A stretch of DNA of 64,000 nucleotides from Molanna angustata (GCA_963576475.1 OY754978.1:11958799-12022798), one strand, 5' to 3'. Positions 31,936 through 45,894 are shown, counted from the first letter of the stretch. The notes: generated by a model from the sequence alone, not told the origin. Program-made: numbers and translations.

Positions 31936-34900
31936 TACAAGGCCTATTAATTAGATTTTTACTTCAATCGAAAGAGAATATAAAAATCTATCAGCTGAGT
32001 TTCATAACATTTTATTTACTATACTTGCTATTTTAAAAAAAAACTAAATTTTACCTTATCATCTCGAAAAATATTATATCACAGATTTGGTGGTACCTAT
32101 ACAATATATTTTCGTATTTCATACTTTAGAAGGTAATTTAGTGTGAAAATTTGTGTACATCCGTATGCTCAAGGTATACAAGGGCCTTAGTAGGAATCAA
32201 ACAAGAAAAAAAAAACTATAAAAGACTAACAATATAGCAATCCTATGTGAAATGACCCAATGATTTAGATAATATACAAATCTTCCGCGCTTGTTTACTA
32301 ATAGGTATACAAATAAATGTATGATACAAATAGTTAGACGGATAAATAATAGAAAATTTAAAGTTTATGAATAGAATTCTTAATGGGTTTCAAATCGCTG
32401 CTTAACAACCATCCGCTCCATAATTAGGAAAAAAGACGACTCTTAATAATTTATCTTCTATAAACTCAATACGTAACTGAGTATAAAAGAAACAAATAAT
32501 TACTCCATCCTCTCGGCTGTTAATAAATTGAGGTATTTGTTGTAATTAATTGACTCAAATTTAAGTCAGGCAACTTCATATTTTAATTAAACACTTCGGT
32601 TATTACGACGAAACTTCATCACGAATAAGAAGAGATAAATTTGTTAATCAACCTTATTTTATAATTTGTAAAGGCCAGCTAAATAACGGATGTTAAAATG
32701 AAGATATTATGTGATTTGTAGAACGTCTGGTCATTCTCAGTTAGTAAGCCGTTTGGTTTCTGTGAGACGAGGCTAGTGTGTGGGTATACACACTTGTTTC
32801 GTGCCTTTTTGTATAAGGTTATGCATTCCCGCGCACCTGTCACTGGTAACCCTACACTGTGTAGTGATGCGGGGATTCACCGAAAAAAAATTGTGACCAC
32901 CGAACTGGCTACCTGCGTTTTTAACCAAACCTTTGTTATCAGTTGTAAAAGTTAAACTATTTATGACTGTATTGTTTGGTTAAGGGCACAAAATATTTAG
33001 TATCACAAAACGAATTGTTTTGTAGTCACGATAGTTCGGTTAATTTTAACATGAAATCTTTTTCAGGGATTTGCGCTGGTTCAATAGTTTTATTAATTAA
33101 TATTGATATTGTTATGATATGTATGTTGAGATATATTTGATATTATATGCACTTCGATAATTATGGATACCTCGTATACAATACCAAACGAAAATAATGC
33201 ACTTACATTTAATAGGCTGATAGATCCTTGGGCAGAGGGCACTCTTCTTTTGCAGTGTTAGTGGACGTTTTTAATGATGATGAAGCGGTTAAAAAACTGT
33301 ATTGAATTATTTGAGAACTGCGATGTTATTGTAGAATTATGCGGTGAAATTAGCAAAGATTATGCGGTGAATTTAGCGGTCGGAAATAAGCGGATTTTAT
33401 TATTTGTCAATGAAAAAATATGAGATGCTTGTTTTTCGAGTGACAAACGGGAAGTCTGTTGTTTTTGGTGTTGCCAAGGGCGCGAATATTGTTAGTACAT
33501 AGTCGGTAGGCGGATTATTTTTGACAGCGGTGGGGAGAGCGGATGATGATGATGAATTCCAGAAGAAGGCTCTTGATCGACAATGGACCTTGGCTTAGCG
33601 CATTACTTCTTCTGACAACACACAAAGACACCACAATCCATCGAATGCAGTGCATTTTGATATTTTTTTACTAAAGATCAATTAAAAGGTGCGAACACTG
33701 TAAATTATGCCGTGATGGTATGAATGAATGAATAGTTTATTTTTACTTTTAACGTGTAGTTAATGAACATCATGTGACTCATCCATGACTCTTTTCTGTG
33801 TCAGCCTTCCTTTAATCTGTATAAATTTTGAAATATTAAATAAAAATCCAGTTCAAAAAAACACTAGAGACCAAGATATTGTTATATTACTTAGACCCAG
33901 ATCCTACTGAACCAAAAGTCTTGGATATTTATATTTAAAATCTACTGGCACAAGACAAAAGTATGCAAGAAATAATATTTTTTGAAGCATCTTCAAAAAA
34001 ATAAATTCATGCGAAATTCCAGGTCCTTATTTGAAATGACTCTTCTTCCAGTTTCGAAGGCTATAATTATATTTTGATTAAATAAATTATACAAAAAAAT
34101 TATTAACTAATACAATGCTCAAAACTTTATTTCTTTCAAACTTTAATACAAAATTATGAATAAAAAGAAACATATGTAATTTCAAAGTAATAAAATTAAT
34201 CCAGTGAAAGTTCATAATTATAACATGAAAATAAAACATAGTTATAATCCACACCGAGTATGAAATTAAATAAGGCCTAGCGCTTTCGCTAGACACTAGG
34301 ATCCTCAGAGGTGAAATTTATACAGTAGGTATAAATTGAAATAGAATATTTAATCGAGAAAAATTGAGGGAGAAATATATTATGTAGGTAGTTTCCTTGG
34401 TATTTGTCAATTCTCAATGTCTATAATTATTATTTTCCGTTATCTCCTCGCATTTATTATATTTATCTGATCTCCAACACGAAACAATTTAACATTGCAA
34501 AGTAACTTGAAATAATAGTAAACTATGTTCAATACACCCACATCTGACAACGCCCACAGAGATAATACTGTGTACACTGTAATAATGAGAGTGGAATAAC
34601 GCAATTAAGTTATATAGTACCTTCCTTAAACCGAAAAGAACCTAATTCATTGTGATATCCATTCTCAAGTCTGCTCTCCTAATACAATAACCCGAAAATT
34701 ACAAATTACGTTTATCTTCATTTCTTCTTTATAAGTCAAATTTAGATTTTTCAACGCAACATTGGGGGTCTTTTAAACGTGGGTACTTTTTGTAGTTAGT
34801 TGTCGCGTTCAACACCTTCCCCATGTGATGATTTTCTGTCTAGTTAAGAACATTTCTAAGCCAATACAAATGTCATCAGACGTTTCCTAAACACCGATAT

Positions 34901-34984
34901 AATCATAAACACAAATGAGGCTTCAATTCAGGGTATTTTAATTTCCCACCTACCTATTATTTCGTATCGGATTTACCCATTAAT
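31936..34984. other. AT-rich DNA, no gene seen
   Basis: About 3 kb without a recognisable gene. It contains a short piece related to the 21541 repeat (32830-32880) and a (GAT)n-bearing scrap near 33540-33620. The 34087-34296 frame has no recognisable domain. Confidence 0.6.
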
Positions 34985-35400
34985 TAATTGGTAGTACACG
35001 ATAAACCAATAGAAGCATACCATCACGCCCTTTCGCCAACGCCAGACTCCTCTCTCTTGACATACATTTCTCACTTCGTTCACGTTCATGCATCTTCTCA
35101 TACACGCTCTTCTGTTATTCTTACTTTTAACGTCTCCATCTATCAAAATTCCATTTGTGTGATCGTGCCAAATTTTCCTTAGCCGACCTCTATTTTTGGT
35201 TCCTCTTTTATCAGCCTTACATACTTTTTTTGTCAGACTGTCATCAGTCATTTCTTCTTTGTGGCCAAACCACCTTAAGGCATTTATTTTCGCCTTACTT
35301 ACGATATCTCATTCAATCATACATTCTCGACTAATATCTTCATTTCTTCTTTTATCATACACCGTTTTTCCACACATTCGTCTTAGTGACCAATAGAATA
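34985..35400 (-). pseudogene. LINE ORF2 C-terminal fragment, CMNVDEA family, longest copy
   Basis: The minus strand reads WSLRRMCGKTVYDKRRNEDI, ALRWFGHKEEMTDDSLTKKV, GRLRKIWHDHTNG and RRACMRRCMNVNEVRNVCQE, with one stop and one frame slip near 35310. This is the typical RWFGHV ... RGRPRK ... CMNV-EA C-terminus of LINEs frequent in Lepidoptera. Confidence 0.75.
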
Positions 35401-35945
35401 GGTCAGAAAATTTAAATACCTTGGAGTGAAGATATCTAGTTACACTGATCTCTACAAAGAAGTCAAAGAACAGACTAATAAAGCTGCAGTTATCTCTGGA
35501 TGTATGAGGGACACTGTTTGGGCCAATAAAAATTATGCTAGTTGAGAGTAAGGTCCAAATTTATAAAACATGCAACAGATCCATAATGACATATGGATTT
35601 GACGCAAGGGCAGACACAGTGAGAACAAAACAACTACTCAGAACAACAGAGATGAAAACGCTAAGATCTATCTTAGGCAGAATCTCAGAGATAGATTTCC
35701 TAATCCGCAGAACCTGCAATGTGGAGTATATTGTAAGGTGGAGCAGACAGAGAAGACGATAATGGAGAGACCACGTAGAGAGGATGAATCCAGAAAGGCT
35801 CCCAAAGATTGCAATACGCGAGATACCAGAGGAATGCCGACCACCGGGAGGACCATCAAAAAGATGGAAGGAGAGCTGGACATCCTCGTCCCAGGATTTG
35901 TAGAAACTGATCATAGATATATCAAAAGAGGAAGAAGAATAAGGA
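35401..35945 (+). pseudogene. LINE ORF2 C-terminal fragment, KRWKDSW family, copy 2
   Basis: It begins FKYLGVKISSYTDLYKEVKE, then CMRDTVWANK. A frameshift at about 35535 is followed by VESKVQIYKTCNRSIMTYGF, LRSILGRISEIDFLIRRTCN and VRWSRQRRR. There is a stop at about 35760, then further sense sequence to KRWKESWTSSSQDL. At least three disabling changes are visible. It abuts the oppositely oriented fragment ending at 35400. Confidence 0.75.
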
Positions 35946-36737
35946 TTATCCCCAAAGGATGTGTCATTTAAAAATATACATATATTTTTTGAATTTGTCA
36001 AATTTCCTGAGTATGTGACATTTCAATTTCAAATACTAAAATAATATTTAACTTAACTCTCTTCTAATTCTGATTCACGTAAATTCAGAATCAGAACAAG
36101 AAGAGATTTTTTCATAGTTCTTCAAATTGAGTATTCAACAAGCGTATTACACTCAACATACTTCTATTTTCTCAAACGTCAAATAAAACATATTTTCTAA
36201 AATCATTTCAAATCGACTTAATACCACAACTCCTATCTCTGAATGCTCAGATACCAAACGTGACCATTCGAGATGAAAGATGATAAATGTGAAGTGTGCA
36301 CGGACAGCCACATAAATTATACTGATGTTGATTACGGCACAGAGATCCGTAATATTATATGATAATAAAGACCCTTTATGGTTTGGAAGCTGGAACACAG
36401 TGTTTAGATTTCATGCTTCGTTCTTCGTAACAAATCGCAACAAGATCTTTATTTGCGAACATTTTTATGTTATAGGAAATGCTCAACAATGTGATGCACA
36501 TTCACCAATGAAACATCTCGTGAGGATATATTTTATTTTATACCTGCAAATATTCAGAAAATCTCAGTAAAAATATTTGAAAATGAAAACTTTCTGATGA
36601 AAACAGAAAAAGCCACATTTTTTTTTATTTGGACGATTCAGTCAAAACATCAAAATTATATGAGATATTGTGCTGCGAAACAAATAAGTTTCTAAAATAA
36701 GTGCCGAGAAACGCGAGTCACTCAAAGAACTCTGAAA

Positions 36738-36930
36738 TGGGACATAACGTAGCCACAAGTTCTGACAATAAGTGGACAAAAAGAGTCTTGACTTTGAGAC
36801 CTCCTACGACAAAGAGAGATGTGGAGTGCAACTGAGGTGGAGGGATGATATACCTGGATGCGGACTGCACAGGACTTGTCGATATGGAGTCATATGTAGG
36901 AGGCCTTCGTTCAGTTGTGAAAAAAATAAT
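36738..36930 (+). pseudogene. LINE C-terminal fragment
   Basis: Across two frames the plus strand gives DNKWTKRVLTLRPPTTKRDV, LRWRDDI and WMRTAQDLSIWSHM followed by EAFVQL. This is the W-KRVL-P ... RW-DDI ... W-R-AQD--W C-terminus of insect LINEs. Frameshifted and stop-containing. Confidence 0.6.
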
Positions 36931-37784
36931 GATCTGTGATATCGAGACTAACAAATCAATCACCGAAAATTGAATGAGACAGAGACATTTTCTCAATGAA
37001 CCTTAGTTTGAATACAGATACGCTTTCCAATATTCGCTTTCACTTGAAATCATCATTAGAGATATTTATGAATCTTTATTATGTGCCAACCTTTTTTAAA
37101 CAATAAACATAGAATTAAACAATACTTAACTGCATTCTATTATTTCCTCTTTATCTTACTTCGCGTCTTAAATGGAAAAGTTTAAAAAAGACCTTTATCC
37201 AACAGAAAGAAGAAACTTCGTTATTTACGATCAAGTTTTGACAAAACTTACAAAAATGCCAGGAGTTATTTAATACTATTCATTTTTTCAAAGATATTTT
37301 ATATTCATTTTATTCAAAGATATAATATTCAAAAAATTTAAATAAACGGATCATTTGTCTAACACTGATAAATTATTTAAAATTAACATACAATAAGATT
37401 TATTAAAAATATTTATCAAAAAATTCGCCATGAAGTACGTATTGATTTGTTTCGGAATAAAACAAAGTTAAGTGTATTTAATATTTCAAAGTGTGACGAA
37501 TGCCAAACATACTTCTTTATTAAGCATATCGTTTGAGTATTAAACACTCGTGTCGAAAGAACCTTTAGGCATGGTTCATTAAAGAATACAACATCACTGA
37601 CCTTGTTGACTTTTAACCGTGCGCACAAAAAGATCTTTTGATGAGATAATGATGTAATATTGGTTCAACGCATTTTCTATAGTAATATTGAAGTAAAAAA
37701 CTTTTTAGTTTTATTCTCGATGCTCAAAGCCTGTAGTGTTATTCAAAATGCTTATTGTATGACCTATATTTTTAAAATTTCATT

Positions 37785-37860
37785 GTTCCTGACAAATTAC
37801 ATTATACATTAACAAAAGTATTGGTCTCAATGTTTAACCCTGTGGAACTCCATTTTAAGA
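37785..37860 (-). pseudogene. LINE reverse transcriptase scrap (motif B region)
   Basis: The minus strand reads GVPQG, a stop, TLRPILLLMYN. This corresponds to the GVPQGS-LGP-LFL-YIN motif of jockey-like RTs. Heavily decayed. Confidence 0.45.
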
Positions 37861-38967
37861 ATTTAACTATTTCAAGGCATTATTTCGATCATGCATTTCA
37901 ATAGTGCAAAAATTGCACGTTTGAATGTCACATCGAAACTTTTTTCTTCATCTACTCTTAGTTTTGTGTAGCCATATTTAAATTTCAGAAAAAAGTTGAA
38001 TATTTTTCAAAATAAAAATATGTTTAATAGATTTTTTTTATTATTGAGTAGTACCACAATGTACAAACAATAAATATTTATTTATTTTTACAATATACGG
38101 CATAAGCTATTTACTTGTTACAATACTTCAAATAAATTACAAACAAAGATACAAATATTGAAACAAACAAAAATATAGACAAAGTTATAAATATAGAAAC
38201 ATATAAATATAGATTCAGATAAAAACGTTGATTCAGATATAATAGACTGAATAGAATTAGAGAATAATAATTTAACACCTAACAAACAGTAAAAATTAAA
38301 ATTAACCATAATAATTCTGAAATTAACAATAATAAAATTAACAATAATATAAGGAAAAAATATAGTTATTGTGTTGCCAATGATTAATTTTGTGTTAATG
38401 AAAATGCATAGAAATAATTTATAAATATGAATATTAATTTATATATTTGTGTAATGTTGAAAACTGAAGAAATCTTCATCTATTGTGAATGGTTCTTTTA
38501 TTATGACCTTCTGCACCTGTGTGTATTTGACATGTCCATCTTCAGTTGTGATCAATCTAAATATTCAAATATTTATATAACGGAATCTTTGTCAGTGGTT
38601 TACAGGAGCAACTTTATCATAAGTACAGTCACCAGTAGCGGAATTGCTCATAGAAGCCGAAAATCTTGGCTTGCCTATGAATATTATGTTAAGAAATTCA
38701 AGAAATAACATTTATATATTTCTTTTACTGCAACCATACTACAAGATACAAAATACAAGATTAACAGGGCCACAAATGTAAATATTATTTTGGAATGAGA
38801 TTGTAAAAATATATTTCATAGCCACTGAAATGAACAACGACGCTAAAAAAATAATTTTCGACATTTCTTAATTTTCTTCCAGGGTTTGCCTAGTCAAAAA
38901 GTTTTAGTTTCGCCGCCCCTGACAGTCACGTATGGTTAAATTTTCATCTTGGTTGGATTTTCGTCTA
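37861..38967. other. AT-rich DNA, no gene seen
   Basis: Low-complexity A/T sequence with tracts of repeated AAATATAGA and AATAATA. The short frames at 38118-38309 and 38427-38708 have no recognisable domain. Confidence 0.6.
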
Positions 38968-39208
38968 GGGGGGCAAGTCTGGTCAAACAGTGAAATCAAA
39001 AGCCTTTTGACTACGCATATCATGGATATAATTATCATATGAAGTTTTATGATATCGAAAGTTAAAGTTAAAGTTATCGGATGAAGGCGAAAGTTAACGG
39101 AGGCCATGGATCGGTTTGGGCTGTAGCGCCATCGAAAAAAAAAAATTATATCCATGATATGGTTAATCGTGAGGGTTTTGATTTCAACGCTTGACGGGAC
39201 TTGCCCCA
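38968..39208. mobile_element. MITE copy 2, with internal foreign segment
   Basis: The ends (GGGGGGCAAGTCTGGTC and CTTGCCCC) and arms match the MITE at 21921-22105. The centre instead holds about 80 bp including GTTAAAGTTAAAGTTATCGG and GGGCTGTAGCGCCATCG (39056-39136). That looks like an insertion of another repeat, and the segment is absent from copy 1. Confidence 0.75.
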
Positions 39209-42200
39209 CTGAATGTCATTTATTGTGTTATCAGTATTTAGTGTAAGCAGGTTTACGTTTAGCCATTGTTTTATCTAATACATAGATTAGAAGAATATAT
39301 ATTTATGTAGTAAATACGCGTGAATCTAGAATAAATGTTTATTTTTTCTTCCTCAATTAGTCTTCAATTAGACTGGTATTCATATCATTTTCAACACATT
39401 CATATGAATCGACGATTGGTACCAGTTAATTGCATATGTAGATTGATGTCATTCTTCGATAAATACTTATTAAAAAGTCGTATTCGTATGGTGAGACATA
39501 TTCGTATATTCGATTTAATTAGTCAATTAAGAAAAAAATACGCAATTGGAAAAACATGAGGCAACAGCGACAAGTTGTAACACTAAACGATCGATACCTA
39601 AGAGATAGCAACGTCAAAAAAACAATTTATTTTGTAATGGCTGTTTTTTTATATATTTCCTTCCATATTGAATAAAAGTATAAAAAAATGAAATTCTGGC
39701 ACCTGTAGGCCTATTCCGGTTCTTTTATCGCGGTAATATACACAAGTTTATACGCTACATGCGTTTCTTGTAGCAGATCGTTACTCAGTTTTTCGCGGAC
39801 ACTAGCCAGCATAAACTTCCATGCATTATGTCGAGAAAAATTCCGTTCGCCGTTCGTAACGCGGTATTCTGATTGGAGCAAAATACATATGACATCCGAC
39901 AGGTGAATTTAATCGCAAAGTTTAATGCGGCATATCGAGGCGGAGTTAATTTTTGTGTAAAGACAAAAAGCGACGCGTACACACATTCGTTCGTTTCACA
40001 GATTATAGTTATGAATGACAGCTCATGATGGGTAACTTTCACTTTATGTACATTCTGTGATACCTAAAGATTAGCGGAACTTTGCGCAAAATATTACACG
40101 TGAATGGGAATAAGGGTACTGGGACTGGTTGCGTATACCGGTGCACATTGGTGAAAAGATTTTAGTATCATTTGTAATTCTTTGTGTTCTTACGCCATAC
40201 CATCCATCCACCACAGAAGATTTTTTTTACACATTTCAGTAACAATATGTACATATTTCAAAAACGTACGGACGGATTTTTTTTTTGAGTTAAAATCTGC
40301 CTATTTGGAATACTTTTCAGACTATGATGAAGCTGAATATCCAAGTACTCATTTGTACATGTGCATTAATAATGTTCATACATTTTTATAAGAAATATTA
40401 ATTAATCGATATGTTGTCTGTAATACATTAATCGATAAATGTAAAGTGTTCTTGATTGTCATGATGTATTCTTGACTGTGTGTGAGAGAATAATGCACGA
40501 CAGAAAAAAATATGATTGCATATATACCTAGGTACTTCATATAATTTACATTCTCTACGAATCGCGCCGCCGAAACTGGCACATTTTCAAAGAAAATAAA
40601 ATTGAAATACCTAACTACCTTATAGCGGTATAAGTAGGAACTCTTATTTTCTACGTTGTTAACTTTCTTTATTGAAGGTCCATATTTTCTCATTTCAGCA
40701 CGCAGCGCAGGTGTGGCGACGACGTGTGATATTATTGAAATTTTTCAGGAAATTTCACGAAAATTGCACAAAGGCCTCGTCCTTCGTGAAGACGAACGTG
40801 ATGGAAAAAACCAAATAGACAGACAAAGCCAAAGGAACCGTTACGCTTTCACACATGAGACACAGACACACACCCCTGGAATGTTATTGTTTGTGGCTCC
40901 TTGTATCGCTAACAATATTTCCCTCTAAACACCCGGCCTGACTTGAATACATAATGGCTAATATGGAATTAGATTCACCCACCTAACTTATTACGCGGTC
41001 TTGCCGTGTTTTGAAAAGGCTATACATACACACGAGATGATTCCAAATAAGAAACTTTATAAAAAATTCATATTACCCGTTACTCAGGTTATTGAAATAA
41101 AAATTAGATGGGTCGATGGCAGAGCGGTTAGCGCACTGGATTTGTAATTTAGAGAATATTGCAGGAAGATGGATTGATTTAACAAGAACATATTAAAAAA
41201 AACCTTGGCTTTATTATATATTTTAATTATTTACGAGTATCGTAGGAGGCACATGCTCAGTTGTCAATATATAGGTCGCTACACTAAATGTAGCGATAAA
41301 AGCAGTTTTAAAATATATGTACGCATTAAAAATGAGTGGCATTAATGATATATTTGAGTTTTTGTCTCTTATTTCTTAATTTACACTTACACCACACTTT
41401 TGTCTTTGTTATATTGAATTGTCTTTATTATATTAATCTGTGGAACAATGTAATTGGCTTACTTTCCTGATTACTATTTTTTTTATTAATGTAAAATATG
41501 TTAAAGTTGTTTTGTTTCCCAAAATAAAATAAATAAAAAATAAAATAAATAAATAAATAGGGATTTTAATAGGTACATTAAATTGTAAAAATGCATGCTT
41601 TTTGACAGCACACAAAAAGCAAGTATATATTGGAACATATTTTTCATCGAATCTGGTCCACCTTAACTTTTTGACCGTGTTGATAGATCAACTTTAAAAT
41701 CAAAATTTATCGTTAAAAATTATAAGATATAAATCACATATTAATGATCAGTCTAAATTAACATCATAAATCTAGATATTTGAGTTTTTCAAACTTATTA
41801 GAAAAACATTTTTATATTTGTCTAATTTAAGTAAACAACGTAATTTGAAACATGATTTGATGTCTCCAGCAAAAGGTTCGGAAGCAGATTCAAGGGCAGG
41901 TGGCTTGAATATATCAAGCAATATTTGAGAGACTGCAATTTATTTATGTGTTCTTTACAGTTGTTTTTTTTATTTGCGACCGACACCCGCTTCACTATGA
42001 ACATACCCGTGTCGGAGCGAGATGCAATGTCTCCCCAGAAGGAAAATAACAGAGCAAAGTGGTAATAGACTAATAATAGTCTTCACCAGGGAGAAAGTGA
42101 TAATTTATTTCATTACACTTAGTGCCTTATCAAAGTGAAACTGTTCCCGCATATATCCAGGATTAAGGAGTTTTCTAAAGTCAAAGACATTGTATGCAGG

Positions 42201-42804
42201 GGATATAAAAGTTTCTCTCGAAATCCATATTTAGGAAAAAGAGGACATTCCATTTGGTTTTGGAATTGAAACTATGCACATCTGAAACAGAAACTTTTGT
42301 GACTTCTCTTGTCTTCATCCCACATTATCCGATTTTGATATCCATGGGTCAAAATATCAAAAATTTGACCCTTTAGTACTATTTTGTCAAACTTTTATAA
42401 TACGAGAATGCTGTGTCGAAGAAACTTTAGCCACAACAGTGAGGCGACTTATTAAACGCGTCAAATAGTTTTTTGGCTACATAACATTTTTTAGTAAATA
42501 AATTAAATTTCTTTTTTAGAATAGTTTTAACCACGAATGAGATATTTTATGCAAACGATTAAGATGCGACCGCTTTCCTCAGGACGATTGACAAATGAAT
42601 TTATATAGGATGGGAAAGGGAGATTGGAGTCACGTGAGTCACGTTACAACACAGAAAGTTAAGTATTTAGAGAATAGTACATGCTATTTAAAATATTTTC
42701 TCAATAGCTTTTCTTCTTCTAGAAATTTGTATTTACAAAGAGAGTGTAGATTCTAAAAATGGTCACATTGAAGGACTTTGAAATAAATTTAGTTAGAAAT
42801 TAAA
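39209..42804. other. AT-rich DNA, no gene confirmed
   Basis: No domain recognised. 39785-40042 (minus) and 40656-40928 (plus) are open frames of 85-90 codons without homology I can name. The second contains a tract of charged and polar residues and might be an exon, but no splice context supports it. A tRNA-like segment lies at 41107-41175. Confidence 0.5.
41107..41175 (+). repeat. tRNA-like SINE head
   Basis: GGGTCGATGGCAGAGCGGTT followed by AGCGCACTGGATTTGTAA resembles a tRNA A-box half. The B-box half is degraded and the acceptor stem does not close, so it is not called a tRNA gene. Confidence 0.4.
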
Positions 42805-42915
42805 GGTTCGCCATGGCATAGTTGTAAGACAATTGGACGAGCTGGCGGGTAAATAGCCAGCTGGCATTGAGACGGGAGCAAATTCAAAAATTGTGTAAGC
42901 AAAAAGGTGTAAGCA
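42805..42915 (+). repeat. Possible tRNA-related SINE
   Basis: GGTTCGCCATGGCATAGTTG and a downstream GACGGGAGCAAATTC give a weak A-box/B-box arrangement, followed by a duplicated GTGTAAGCAAAAAGGTGTAA-like segment. Uncertain. Confidence 0.3.
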
Positions 42916-43019
42916 AATCAACAAAAAACTTTCACCTGTGACTATAAAGCCTGTCACTTACTTAAGGCGTATCTTTCAGTCCTTTCTGTCCTCACAAGAA
43001 CAGCTCCGATGTCCAATAT

Positions 43020-43885
43020 GTTTACTCAGGCGGGTTCTGTCACATTAGTCGTATAACAGGATGTATTTTTTTTTCACTAATTATAGTCACAAATTACACC
43101 AAAAAACGTGTATAAGCAAAAAGTTTGTAAATAACGACGGCAGATCAATTCTATACCGGCGAAGCGAAATATGGTGTGGCAAACCACATCTCGAAATTTC
43201 TTTCGAGCGCGCTCCTAGCGACGGCAAGTATATTTGTTTGTCGCTAGGCCGAGTTCATCGCCCGCGACGTCAAACTAGTGACAATACTCCTCAACTGGGT
43301 ATGACACTTCAATGAAATAAGTCTAGAAAGTTCGAGGACATTGAACTTGCTACCCCCAGCGCAGCATTATTTAAGGGAGTCTACACCTGTACACGTCGTC
43401 ACTTCATTTCCGTATTTCCGTCACTTCTATTCGTCACTTCACGCCGCCGCGCCGTTACGACCACGCGACCACTGGTCGCTTCTCCACCACGCCGTCTCGC
43501 CGACACTTCATTTCTCGACCACCGGTCATCTCTCGACCCCGCGAGCACGATGGTTCTTCACCATTCGAATAATCGGACACTTCGACACACTCGATCGTTA
43601 TCGTGAGAAAATTCCTTTGTAAGTTATTTTATCAATTGTAAATTTACCTTTAAGCAAACTATTAATTGTGATCAATATACTCATTGTAACTTTTGACCAT
43701 TCTTTCTTCTTCTCTCTCAACCACTGTCCTTGTGTTCTTATTTCAAATCATATCCACTTAATTGGGATATAGCAAACTCTCTTTATTGGTAACCCCTCTG
43801 GTTACCACATATATTTAAAAGTAACCCCTTGGTTACTAACTACGCTTGATTGGTAACCTATCTGGTTATTAGTCAGCTAAAATGG
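43020..43885 (+). other. GC-rich island, possible solo LTR or promoter
   Basis: The base composition rises sharply at 43130-43560. A TATTTAAGG box near 43367 is followed by pyrimidine-rich, CG-rich sequence without stable coding. It then returns to AT-rich DNA and a series of GGTAACC/GGTTACC hairpins (43788-43870). This resembles an LTR with downstream leader, but no partner LTR exists in the window. The frames at 43061-43315 and 43341-43622 carry no recognised domain. Confidence 0.3.
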
Positions 43886-45894
43886 CATTATATACCATAA
43901 GAACGTATATGGTTTTCACAAAGATATATACAGCACTAAAGATACTGTTATGTTGTTTATTTGCAAGTTTCGAAAAAGACAGCCAAAGGGCCAACTACAG
44001 CACAAGTCGATTAAAAAAAACTGCATAGATCTGCTGTCTGTGTGTGGTTCAAATAAATCACAAATAAATAGTCAACTTGCAATCATATTAAATAAGATTA
44101 AATATAAATTAAAATAAAACATTGATAATTTATTGCCCAACGAACGATTCTGGTTGCATTTGAAATAAATTGCATGTCGGTTGTGAATTCCCCATTGCAA
44201 GGAAGTGTTGATTAATCAAATAAAAATACAATTTCTGTTTATTAGTTTTGTGTATGCAAATGTATTCAAACGACAATAATTATAGTAGGCTGGATTTATT
44301 ACAATGTTCAGTGCAAATAATAAGTTATCAAAACGCTGTTGTATGAAACCTTACTGGCTTGGCATTCAATATACATATAAATATTAGATTATAAATTCGT
44401 GAAATTCATAAAATAATTGTCTATGTAATAATAATACATCTGTGTAAATATAAAACTAGGTTTAGAGTAGTTTTCTAATACATACGTTAGGTAGGTAAAA
44501 ATAAATATCTTCCCTTTTGTGAATTTAGATTATAATACGTAACGTTTAGTCATAAACGTTTAATGACACTAACGTGTTGACAAGTAATGTGTTAATATGA
44601 ATGTAAGGTTGAATAGTTGTTACAAATTACGTATAAAATATTCACCAGAAATATTTTGTATACATAAGCTGTCGACGGCTAAATATTATTTTGATGATGA
44701 CATATCCAGAAAGAGTATTTGAACTCAGACACGAATTGTATGAAATGAATTAGTTGCACACTGTCAACATCTTTAGCATTCATATCGGGAATATATATTA
44801 AATTTACTCGCACAACTCGAGAGCCGAGTACACGTAGAAACGGGGCAGAACCTAGGAAATTAGCGCCATGTCAAAACACGGGACTCCATTATATTATATT
44901 TTAAATGTGTACTGACATTCCAAAAGCGATTTTGAAAGGTGCACCAGGGGTAAAAGAAGAGCTGTAAAGTTTTTATCTTCTTCATTGGTTTCAATCTAAG
45001 AAATTTGTTGACAGCAAAGCGATACATCTCTTTCTTCACTCCGTTCGGTCTTCAGCGATTCTTTTCGACTCCGTTCGGTATATGAGATACCAATATGTCA
45101 CACGACACATCTGTTCCTATATATGATACTCCCGGCGAGGACGCCTTCTGCCTGTTGATCCCTCAACCGTAACATAATAATTTAGTTCTAAGCGCGCTAT
45201 TGCTCCCGGTCCTGGATATGCGTGAAGTTTATTGCATGCTGTACCTGTAAGAATTATCTTCACAGAGAGACAGACACGTTACAGCCAGCTGTTTAGTATT
45301 CCGTCAGCAAGGAAGCTAGAGACTGATTCAACACAATGTACACACAAGGTTGGGATTTGCTTCATAGACAAAATTAATTTGCAGAGCTTCACTGAAAATT
45401 TGTTACAATTTGTGTTGATACAAGATTACTATTACCTACGTTACCTACAAATGAACTATTCGTTTGATTCTCAGAAGAAATCAGGACTGCCAACATTAAA
45501 ATGTTTTTTATATTTTAAATTTGAAAGTTCCATTGATACGAAGAAATATGAAATATAATATGTTTATATGAGGGAAATTTAGTCACTTTTCTACATCCAT
45601 TCTATTACACTCACATGTGTCGTAATCAATTTTGTTTTCAAAAGAACAAAACAACGTATTCGTGGTGTTAACCTTCAGCGTCCAAGTCTCACAGCCAGAT
45701 CCAGAACACACACATCATATAACATTTCATTTCATAATATTTCATGATCTTATTAGATCCATATTGATCATTTTTGATATAGCAAAATTGCTACTTCAAT
45801 TCTGCATCTGATCTCCATATCCGGGTCAAGTATCTCCGAAAGAATACTACCGATGGACTTAAATTTATCCACCTTATCTATAAACTTCTTCTTT
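43886..45894. other. AT-rich DNA, no gene seen
   Basis: No domain or repeat identified. The 108-codon frame at 45232-45558 has no recognisable features. Confidence 0.55.

Noticed and set aside
40656..40928. 90-codon open frame, possible exon
   Set aside because: Charged composition is mildly suggestive, but there is no domain, no splice-site context and no repeat of it. Not called as a gene.
45232..45558. 108-codon open frame as a host gene
   Set aside because: No recognised domain, no compositional shift in the frame, and flanking DNA is plain AT-rich sequence.
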